Assembly: GCF_000092645.1 (NCBI RefSeq)
Contig: NC_014165.1
Coordinates: forward strand, 1,178,001-1,242,000
Source of the DNA: Thermobispora bispora DSM 43833
Lineage (GTDB): Bacteria; Actinomycetota; Actinomycetes; Streptosporangiales; Streptosporangiaceae
DNA: 64,000 bases
Direction: 5' to 3'
Below are positions 55,754 through 62,581 of this stretch, one piece after another. Both the position numbers and the translations under genes were made by a program. The notes under the pieces were generated by a model, which was not told the DNA's origin, did not search any database, and worked only from the letters and a program-made list of their open reading frames with translations. Position 1 is the stretch's first letter; each line of letters starts with the position of its first letter.

Positions 55754-57064
55754 TCAGAGCAGGCGGCCGGCGCCCGCGTGGGCGGCGACCTTCGCGGCGA
55801 CGGACGGCGCCGGGTCGATCTTGGTGTACCGGGTCGGCGTCCAGCCGGCGTCGGTGCCGAGGTCGGGGTCGTTCGCCGCGTTGTAGACGCCGATCAGGTC
55901 GATCGGCTGGAGCCTGCCGTCGATGCGCGCCACGTTCTCCCGGGCGGTGAGCGCGGTCCCACCCCAGTCGTGGAGCAGCGTGGCCGGGTTCACGCCCTTG
56001 CCCAGGTGGAAGTGGTTCCGCTCGGCGTAGATCTGCGACTGGACGCCCACGCCGAGCGCGTAGACGAACGTGCCCGGGTCGGGGATCTCGTAGGAGTTGT
56101 TGTAGACGTGGACCTTGCCGAAGCGGACGCGCGGCAGCCGCTGGAGCGTGTTCGTGAACCGGTTGTGGTGCACGGTCACGTTGAGCTTGCCGGCGTCGTT
56201 CGCGGGGTTGTCGGTCGAGCCGATCAGCATGGTCTTGTCATGGTCGGCGAAGACGTTCCATGACACCGTCACGAGGTCCGACCCGTTGGTGATGTCGAGC
56301 TGGCCGTCGTGCACCTGGTACGGCCGGCCGAAGTAGTGCGGCTGGGCCGAGTCGGGGTTGTCGCCGTCGGTGAACGTGTTGTGGTCGATCCACACGTTGG
56401 TGGACCGGGTCACCGAGATGCTGTCGTAGGCCGAGTTCCAGTTGCCCTCCGGGCCGTCGGTCGGGTCCCACTGGGGGAAGCAGTCCGCGGCGTCCTCGAA
56501 CCGGATGTTCCGGATGATCACGTTGCGCGCCTGGTCCACGCGCAGGTTGAGGTGCCGGATCACCGCGCCGGGCAGGCCGACGATCGTGGTGTCCGAGGGC
56601 ACCCGCAGCACGATGTCCGCGGCCTGCGCGGCCGCGGAGGCGGCCCGCGCCTCCTCGAGCGGCCCGGACGGTTCCCGGTCCCGCCCCCAGACCTCCGGGT
56701 CGTAGGCGGCGAGGTAGGCCTCGAGGGAGTACCCGTTCCGGACGTAGTCCGCGCAGGTCTTGCCGGTGTCGATCACGCCCTTGACGTAGATGATCCGCGG
56801 CCCGGGCGCGGCGAGGGCGGCGGCGAGCCCGTCCCGGTCCGTGACCACGTGGATGTTCTCCCGGGGCGCGCCGGATCCACCGGTCGTGCCGCCGTTCGCC
56901 GAGGCCCAGCCGTCGTTCGGGGGCAGGGTCTCGTGGCCGAGCCGCCAGGCCTTGCTGCCCGGCCGGAGCGGGTCGTGCTCATCGGCGGCCTGGGCGGCCG
57001 GCGCGCTCATGGCCGCCACGGTGACCGCGATGGCGGCCGGCAGGAGGACGGCTCGTGCACGCAT
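55754..57064 (-). CDS. Secreted pectate lyase, PL1 family
   Basis: Extracellular beta-helix lyase that cuts de-esterified pectin by beta-elimination. Precursor 436 residues with a signal peptide ending AQA (about residue 28). Landmarks: NVWIDHNTFTDGD (the vWiDH motif), VTVHHNRFTNTLQRLPRVRFG with the catalytic Arg, and VHVYNNSYE. Of two adjacent ATGs (57067, 57064) I take 57064; AAGGAGG lies just upstream. It faces the ABC operon across 300 bases that hold two operator copies and a long hairpin. Confidence 0.95.
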   Translation of the reverse strand: MRARAVLLPAAIAVTVAAMSAPAAQAADEHDPLRPGSKAWRLGHETLPPNDGWASANGGTTGGSGAPRENIHVVTDRDGLAAALAAPGPRIIYVKGVIDTGKTCADYVRNGYSLEAYLAAYDPEVWGRDREPSGPLEEARAASAAAQAADIVLRVPSDTTIVGLPGAVIRHLNLRVDQARNVIIRNIRFEDAADCFPQWDPTDGPEGNWNSAYDSISVTRSTNVWIDHNTFTDGDNPDSAQPHYFGRPYQVHDGQLDITNGSDLVTVSWNVFADHDKTMLIGSTDNPANDAGKLNVTVHHNRFTNTLQRLPRVRFGKVHVYNNSYEIPDPGTFVYALGVGVQSQIYAERNHFHLGKGVNPATLLHDWGGTALTARENVARIDGRLQPIDLIGVYNAANDPDLGTDAGWTPTRYTKIDPAPSVAAKVAAHAGAGRLL

Positions 57065-57127
57065 CATGCCTCCTTCCCGCGGTCCCCGGCGCGGGACCGC
57101 GTCGGGATCGGGGGGTGGGCGGCCCGG

Positions 57128-57164
57128 CCCGGGTGTGGTGTGGCGCGGGCACACCACACCCGGG
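57128..57164 (-). promoter_or_regulatory. 15-bp perfect hairpin in the pectate-lyase leader
   Basis: CCCGGGTGTGGTGTG (57128-57142) and CACACCACACCCGGG (57150-57164) pair exactly over 7 bases. It starts 64 bases upstream of the lyase start. It could stabilise the secreted enzyme's mRNA or attenuate transcription. Confidence 0.6.
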
Positions 57165-57175
57165 GGCCACATCCA

Positions 57176-57198
57176 TGAATCACGTTCATGTCCGTGAA
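57176..57198 (-). promoter_or_regulatory. Pectin-island operator, copy B (pectate lyase promoter)
   Basis: TGAA (57176-57179), N5 TCACG, TTCA (57185-57188), N6 TGTCCG, TGAA (57195-57198): identical spacing to copy A. Confidence 0.65.
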
Positions 57199-57275
57199 AC
57201 GTAACCGGACCGTACGGCGTGAGCGCGCGGCGGTCAAGACCCACGCGAATGTCCGATCGCTTCCGGAATTGGGCC

Positions 57276-57281
57276 TTGACA
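57276..57281 (+). promoter_or_regulatory. -35 box of the ABC-transporter operon
   Basis: A perfect consensus TTGACA. The matching -10 is weak (around 57300-57306). The next operator copy lies just downstream, where a bound repressor would block the polymerase. Confidence 0.45.
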
Positions 57282-57322
57282 ACTTTTGGGGTGGCCGAGC
57301 ACCGTTGATCCGTCCACGTTTG

Positions 57323-57345
57323 TGAACGCCATTCAGAAGTGTGAT
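57323..57345 (+). promoter_or_regulatory. Pectin-island operator, copy C (ABC operon)
   Basis: TGAA (57323-57326), N5 CGCCA, TTCA (57332-57335), N6 GAAGTG, TGAT (57342-57345): the same three half-sites with one change in the last. It is 17 bases before the start codon at 57363. Confidence 0.6.
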
Positions 57346-57362
57346 TCCCGGGAGGTGCGCCG

Positions 57363-58229
57363 GTGGTGGCGTTGCGCCGCAGGGCGGTGCCCTACCTGCT
57401 GATCTCCCCGACGGTCGCGCTGATCGCGGCCTTCCTCGCCTACCCCATCGCCAGCGTGGCGTACTACAGCCTCCAGCACCGCAACCTGATCCGGCCGTGG
57501 GCGGACGGGTTCGCCGGGCTGGAGAACTTCCGCCGGATGCTCTTCGAGGACGAGCTCTTCTGGCAGAGCCTCGTCTTCACGGCGAAGTGGGTGGTCACCG
57601 AGGTGGGCCTGCAGTTCGTCCTCGGGCTCGCGCTCGCGCTCATCGTCAACGAGACCTTCATCGGACGAGGGCTCGCCCGGGCGCTCGTCTTCTCCCCGTG
57701 GGCCGTCTCCGGCGTGCTCACCACGGGAATCTGGATCCTGCTCTACACGCCCGGCACCGGGGTGCTGCGCTTCCTCGGCCACCCCGAGGCCGCCCCGCTC
57801 GGCGATCCCGACGCGGTCTTCCCCGCCGTCGTCCTGGCCGAGCTGTGGCGGGGCGTGCCGTTCTTCGCGATCCTGCTCCTCGCCGGCCTCCAGGGCATCC
57901 CCGGCGAGCTCTACGAGGCGGCCTCGGTGGACGGGGCCGGGCGCATCCGCCGCTTCATCCACATCACGCTGCCCCACCTGAAGGACGCGATCGTGCTCGC
58001 CACGCTCCTGCGCTCCGTCTGGGAGTTCAACAACGTCGACCTGCTCTACACGCTCACCGGCGGCGGGCCCGCGCACCTCACCACAACGCTCCCGCTCTAC
58101 GTGGCGCAGCGCGCCATCGACGCCAAGGACTTCGGGTACGGCTCCGCGCTCACCATGGCCGGCTTCGCGATCCTGCTCTTCTTCTCGATCCTCTACCTGA
58201 GGGTCACCAGGTTCGGAGGTGAGCGGTGA
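57363..58229 (+). CDS. CUT1 ABC sugar transporter, permease 1
   Basis: MalF-type inner-membrane subunit, 288 residues with six membrane helices. The EAA loop for ATPase contact reads EAASVDGAGRIRRFIHITLPHL (cited in part). GTG 57363 has GGAGG 7 bases upstream. First gene of the operon permease-permease-binding protein-enolase-IclR; its stop overlaps the next GTG. Probably imports oligogalacturonides or uronates. No ATPase gene is present. Confidence 0.92.
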   Translation: MVALRRRAVPYLLISPTVALIAAFLAYPIASVAYYSLQHRNLIRPWADGFAGLENFRRMLFEDELFWQSLVFTAKWVVTEVGLQFVLGLALALIVNETFIGRGLARALVFSPWAVSGVLTTGIWILLYTPGTGVLRFLGHPEAAPLGDPDAVFPAVVLAELWRGVPFFAILLLAGLQGIPGELYEAASVDGAGRIRRFIHITLPHLKDAIVLATLLRSVWEFNNVDLLYTLTGGGPAHLTTTLPLYVAQRAIDAKDFGYGSALTMAGFAILLFFSILYLRVTRFGGER

Positions 58230-59122
58230 CCCCGGGCGTGAGCGCCGACGTGATGACCCGCCCGCCGCAGGCCGCGCGGGCGGCGACCTCGCGGGCACGG
58301 CGCCGGGCCATGCGGGACCCCGGCCGGGCGCTGCGGCTCTACCTGCCGCTCGCCCTCTACCTCGCCTTCACCCTGGTCCCGTTCTACTGGATGATCTGCT
58401 TCGCGCTGCGGCCCTCCGGGTCGACCTCGCTCGTGCCGTGGCCGATCACGTTCGAGAACTTCGAGACCGTCTGGAACGACATCGGCTACGCGGTGTTCTT
58501 CAAGAACAGCGTGATCGTCGGCGTGTGGTCGCTGCTCGCCACCACCGTGCTCGCCCTGATGGGCGGCTACGCGCTGGCCCGGTACCGGTTCCGCGGGCGG
58601 ACGCTCTTCATGATCGTCCTGCTCTGCAGCCAGTTCATCCCCGGCGCGATGCTGCTCATCCCGCTCTTCTCGATCTTCAAAGGGCTCGGCCTGATCAACA
58701 ACCTGTGGAGCCTCATCATCGCGGACACGGTGTTCAACCTGCCGCTGTCGATCATCCTGATGAGCGGCTTCATCACCGCGGTGCCGTACACGGTGGAGGA
58801 GGCCGCGATGGTGGACGGCTGCACCCGCCTGCGGGCCTTCTTCGCCGTGGTCCTGCCCCAGCTCCGCCCGGGACTGATCGCGGTCGGGTCGTTCGCCTTC
58901 ATCCACACCTGGAACAACTTCCTGTTCGCGCTCATGTTCATGAGCCGGGAGGACGGGTTCACCATCCCGGTCGGGCTGAGCTACACGATCGGGGAGTACA
59001 GCGCCGACTTCGGAGCGCTCGCGGCCGGGGGCGTCGTCGCCGCGCTCCCCGTGGTCCTGGTGTTCGCCGTGATCCAGCGCTATCTCGTGCGCGGGATCAG
59101 CGCCGGTGCGGTCAAGGGATGA
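58226..59122 (+). CDS. CUT1 ABC sugar transporter, permease 2
   Basis: MalG-type subunit, 298 residues. After a disordered N-terminus come six membrane helices, with the EAA loop EEAAMVDGCTRLRAFFAVVLPQL (cited in part). The GTG at 58226 overlaps the first permease by 4 bases. The substrate-binding lipoprotein follows 19 bases later. Confidence 0.92.
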   Translation: MTPGVSADVMTRPPQAARAATSRARRRAMRDPGRALRLYLPLALYLAFTLVPFYWMICFALRPSGSTSLVPWPITFENFETVWNDIGYAVFFKNSVIVGVWSLLATTVLALMGGYALARYRFRGRTLFMIVLLCSQFIPGAMLLIPLFSIFKGLGLINNLWSLIIADTVFNLPLSIILMSGFITAVPYTVEEAAMVDGCTRLRAFFAVVLPQLRPGLIAVGSFAFIHTWNNFLFALMFMSREDGFTIPVGLSYTIGEYSADFGALAAGGVVAALPVVLVFAVIQRYLVRGISAGAVKG

Positions 59123-59141
59123 CTCCCCCTGGAGGAACCAG

Positions 59142-60452
59142 ATGAGATCCACTCAGAGCACCGCCGTGGGGCGCCGCCTCCTGCGCGCGGCGGCCTGCGC
59201 CCTCCTCGCCGTGATCGTCGCCGCGTGCGGCTCCACCGGCCCCAGCGAATCGGGCAAGGTGACGATCACCTTCTGGGACAACAACGGGGGCGTCCGGACC
59301 CCGATCTACAAGGAGCTGATCAAGCGCTTCGAGCAGGCCAACCCGGACATCCGCGTCGAGTACGTCGGCATCCCCATCTCCTCGGTCCAGCAGAAGTACG
59401 ACACCGCGGTCGCCGGCGGGGACACCCCGGACGTCGGCGGCGTCACCACCTCCTACCTCGCCAACCTCGTCGGCCAGCAGGCCCTCGAGCCGGCCGAGGA
59501 CTGGCTCGCCAAGAGCTCGGTGAACGGCAAGCTCGCCCCCGCCATGCTCGAGGCCGCGCGCAAGGCCTCCCCGGACGGGAAGCTCTACCTGGTCCCGAAC
59601 ACCTCCAACCTGGACGTGATCTGGTACCTCAAGGACCGGCTTCCCGAGCCGCCGAAGACCTGGGACGAGTTCTTCGCCGCGGCCGACCGGCTGACCAAGG
59701 CCCCCGACGAGTACGGCTACACCATCCGCGGCGGCGCCGGATCGATCTTCCAGATCCTCGCCGAGATGTACGCCTACTCGGGCGTGACCGAGTTCTTCGA
59801 CGCCTCGGGCAAGAGCACGGTCAACCACCCGGACAACGTCGAGTTCCTCACCAAGATGGCGGCGATCTACAAGAAGAACACCCCGGCCGCCGACGTCACC
59901 AACGACTTCGCCAAGATGGTCGCCCAGTTCGGCACCGGCAAGATCGCGATGATGCACCACAACCTGGGCTCGTACAACGACCACGTGAAGGCCCACGGTG
60001 CCGACAAGATCGGCGCGGTCGCCCTCCCGGTCGGCCCGTCGGGGCGGCGCACGATCGTCGCCAACCCCGTCGACGGCTTCGCGGTCTTCAAGAACAGCGA
60101 GCACAAGGAGGCGGCCTGGAGGTTCGTCGAGTTCCTCGTCTCCCATGAGGCCAACAGCTACTGGAACGAGCAGGTCGGGCAGATCCCCGCGAACACCGAG
60201 GCCCAGGCCGACCCGTGGGTGTCGCAGCTCCCGCACCTGAAGATGGCCGTCGAGACCCTCGAGGACCCGAACACGGTGGTGGTCTCGCCGCCCTACCACC
60301 TGCCGCAGTTCTCCTCGATCACCAAGTCCGAGACCGAGCCGCTCTTCCAGAAGGTGCTGCTCGGCGAGATGCGGCCCAAGGAGTTCCTCGACACGCTCGC
60401 CCAGAAGCTCACCGACGCCCAGGCCGAGTGGAACCGGGCCCAGTGCGGATGA
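59142..60452 (+). CDS. Sugar-binding lipoprotein of the ABC transporter
   Basis: Extracytoplasmic substrate-binding protein (family 1), 436 residues. The signal ends in the lipobox VAAC near residue 29. The mature fold has VTITFWDNNGGVRTPIYKELIKRFEQANPDIRV (cited in part), PDVGGVTTSYLANLV and a C-terminal domain (GPSGRRTIVANPVDGFAVFKNSE). ATG 59142, GGAGG 7 bases upstream. Substrate inferred from context as pectin-derived oligomers. A hairpin follows. Confidence 0.92.
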   Translation: MRSTQSTAVGRRLLRAAACALLAVIVAACGSTGPSESGKVTITFWDNNGGVRTPIYKELIKRFEQANPDIRVEYVGIPISSVQQKYDTAVAGGDTPDVGGVTTSYLANLVGQQALEPAEDWLAKSSVNGKLAPAMLEAARKASPDGKLYLVPNTSNLDVIWYLKDRLPEPPKTWDEFFAAADRLTKAPDEYGYTIRGGAGSIFQILAEMYAYSGVTEFFDASGKSTVNHPDNVEFLTKMAAIYKKNTPAADVTNDFAKMVAQFGTGKIAMMHHNLGSYNDHVKAHGADKIGAVALPVGPSGRRTIVANPVDGFAVFKNSEHKEAAWRFVEFLVSHEANSYWNEQVGQIPANTEAQADPWVSQLPHLKMAVETLEDPNTVVVSPPYHLPQFSSITKSETEPLFQKVLLGEMRPKEFLDTLAQKLTDAQAEWNRAQCG

Positions 60453-60460
60453 GACCCGCG

Positions 60461-60487
60461 GGCGGGCCGGCGCCAGCCCGGCCCGCC
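60461..60487 (+). terminator. Intercistronic hairpin after the binding-protein gene
   Basis: GGCGGGCCGG (60461-60470) and CCGGCCCGCC (60478-60487) form a perfect 10-bp stem with a 7-base loop, 9 bases after the stop. Such hairpins often leave the binding-protein mRNA more abundant than the downstream genes. Confidence 0.55.
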
Positions 60488-60526
60488 CCACCCCGTCCCA
60501 CCGGCTCAGCGGAGAAGGGAGGCCCG

Positions 60527-61690
60527 ATGGCGGTCATCGAACGCGTCGTGGTGACGGTCTTCACCACGGTCACCCACTCCTACGTCGACGAGCACGGGCA
60601 CCGGCACCCCGGGCCGCCGCGCGAGGTGACGGAGGCGCTGCTGACGATCACCGACGCCGACGGGGCCTCCGGCCACTGCCTCACCAAGCCCGACACCGTG
60701 CGCGAGGCGGTGGTCGGCGGCTACCTCGGCCCCGCGCTGCTCGGCGAGGAGGGGTTCGACCGGGAGCGGCTCTGGCACCGGATGGCCCGCCGGCAGCGGG
60801 GCTCGCAGGGCGCGTTCTCCGACCGCGCGCTCAGCGCGGCCGACCAGGCGCTGTGGGACCTCGCCGGGCGCCGGCTCGGCCTGCCGGTGTGGCGGCTCCT
60901 CGGCGGCGCGCGGGCGGAGGTGCCCGCGTACGCGAGCACCATGTGCGGGGACGACATCCCCGGCGGGCTCGCCACCCCCGAGGACTACGCGAACTTCGCC
61001 AAGGAGCTGGTGGCCCGCGGGTACCGCGCCATCGAGCTGCACACCTGGATGCCTCCGCTCCCGCACGGGGTGGACCGGGACATCGCGGCGTGCACCGCGG
61101 TGCGCGAGGCGGTCGGGCCGGACATCGAGCTCATGCTCGACAGCTACCACTGGTACTCCCGGTCCGAGGCGCTCACCCTCGGCCGGGCCCTCGACGAGCT
61201 CGGCTTCGCCTGGTTCGAGGAGCCGATGGAGGAGGCCTCGGTCCAGTCCTACCGGTGGCTCGCCGAACAGCTCCGCACGCCGATCATCGGCCCGGAGACC
61301 GCGTGGGGCAAGCACATGGCGCGGGCCGAGTGGGTGGTGGCCGGGGCCTGCGACATCCTCCGGGTGGGGGTGGTCGGGTCCGGCGGCATCACCCCCGCGC
61401 TCAAGGCCGTCCACCTCGCCGAGTCGTTCGGCATGGACTGCGAGATCCACGGCAACGGCTCGGGCGCGCTCGCCGTGATCGGCGCCACCCTCAGCGGGCG
61501 CTGGTACGAGCGGGGCCTGCTCCACCCGCACTCCGACTACGACACGCCACCGCCCCACCTGCGCTCGATCGTCGACCCCCTGGTGGACGGGAAGGTCCGG
61601 ATGCCCACGGCGCCCGGGCTCGGCGACGACATCGATCACGATTACATCGCGGCCCGCACCGTGGCGACCTGGGAGAGCCGGCTCCGCTAG
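60527..61690 (+). CDS. Enolase-superfamily (mandelate-racemase-like) protein with atypical active site
   Basis: 387 residues with the enolase-superfamily capping domain (VWRLLGGARAEVPAYA) and barrel. Metal ligands are intact: D205 (LMLDSYHW), E231 (WFEEPM) and E257 (GPETAW). The usual KxK acid/base pair reads E170-L-H172 (AIELHTWMPP) and the Asp partner of H308 (EIHGNGSG) is Gly281. So this is not a classical dehydratase; galactarate-dehydratase-III-type or related acid-sugar chemistry is possible. ATG 60527 with GAGG upstream. It lies between the binding protein and the IclR gene. Confidence 0.85.
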   Translation: MAVIERVVVTVFTTVTHSYVDEHGHRHPGPPREVTEALLTITDADGASGHCLTKPDTVREAVVGGYLGPALLGEEGFDRERLWHRMARRQRGSQGAFSDRALSAADQALWDLAGRRLGLPVWRLLGGARAEVPAYASTMCGDDIPGGLATPEDYANFAKELVARGYRAIELHTWMPPLPHGVDRDIAACTAVREAVGPDIELMLDSYHWYSRSEALTLGRALDELGFAWFEEPMEEASVQSYRWLAEQLRTPIIGPETAWGKHMARAEWVVAGACDILRVGVVGSGGITPALKAVHLAESFGMDCEIHGNGSGALAVIGATLSGRWYERGLLHPHSDYDTPPPHLRSIVDPLVDGKVRMPTAPGLGDDIDHDYIAARTVATWESRLR

Positions 61691-61735
61691 CACACTCACA
61701 ATAGGAGGCGAAGGCGGGCCAGGGGAGGTGCACAA

Positions 61736-62509
61736 GTGGCGGGAACGGTGCCCCACGTCAAATCGGCGCTCCGGACGGTCGAACTGCTGGACTTCTTCGC
61801 CCAGCACCCCGGGCTGCACAGTCTCACCGACATCCACGGCAAGCTCGGCTACCCGAAGAGCAGCCTCCACGCGCTGCTGCGGACCCTCGTCGACCTGGGC
61901 TGGGTGGAGACCGACGCCACCGGAACGCTCTACCGGATCGGCATGCGGGCCCTGCTCGTCGGCGCGACCTACATCGACGGCGACGCGGTCGTCCAGCTCT
62001 CCCGGGACGCGCTCGACTGGCTGGCCGAGGCGACGGGGGAGACCGTCCACCTCGCCCGGCTCGACCACTCCGACGTCGTCTACCTCGCCACCCGGGCCTC
62101 CCGCCACTACCTGCGGCCGTTCTCGCGCGTCGGCCGCCGCCTCCCGGCGAGCACCACCGCGCTGGGCAAGGCGATCCTGGCGACCCGCGACGACGAGGAG
62201 GTGCTCCGCATCCTGCCCGCCGAGCTCCCCAGGCTCACCCGGAACACGATCGTGGACCGGGACGAGCTCCTCGCCGAGCTGCGGGAGATCCGGGAGCGCG
62301 GGTACGCGATCGACCGGGAGGAGAACACCGAAGGGCTGCGCTGCTTCGGCGTCGCCCTGCGGCTCACCGACCCGCCCCGGGACGCGATCAGCTGCTCGAT
62401 CCCGGTGCCGCGGCTCACCCCGGACCGGGAGCAGGACATCGTCGCCTGCCTGATCGAGGCGCGGGAGCGGATCGAGCGCCTCCTCATGCGGGAACGCCGA
62501 GCGATCTAG
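61736..62509 (+). CDS. IclR-family regulator of the pectin island
   Basis: 257-residue regulator: winged helix at residues 8-70 (VKSALRTVELLDFFAQHPGLHSL, PKSSLHALLRTLVDLGW) and an IclR effector domain after 85 (GETVHLARLDHSDVVYLATR, TALGKAIL, REENTEGLRCFGVAL). The GTG at 61736 is used. Some IclR proteins (for example PcaU) bind three half-sites spaced by 10 bp; the island's 23-bp element has that shape, so I propose this protein binds it. It has no copy of the site just upstream of itself and is probably co-transcribed with the enolase-family gene. Confidence 0.92.
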   Translation: MAGTVPHVKSALRTVELLDFFAQHPGLHSLTDIHGKLGYPKSSLHALLRTLVDLGWVETDATGTLYRIGMRALLVGATYIDGDAVVQLSRDALDWLAEATGETVHLARLDHSDVVYLATRASRHYLRPFSRVGRRLPASTTALGKAILATRDDEEVLRILPAELPRLTRNTIVDRDELLAELREIRERGYAIDREENTEGLRCFGVALRLTDPPRDAISCSIPVPRLTPDREQDIVACLIEARERIERLLMRERRAI

Positions 62510-62568
62510 CGGCCAACGCGGGCAATCCGGGCTCGGCGCGTCACGCTGATATCCGGCGTTCTTCCCGG

Positions 62569-62574
62569 TAACTT
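62569..62574 (+). promoter_or_regulatory. Leaderless -10 box of ftsK
   Basis: TAACTT lies 7 bases before the ATG at 62582; there is no ribosome-binding site. Confidence 0.45.
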
Positions 62575-62581
62575 CGGCATC

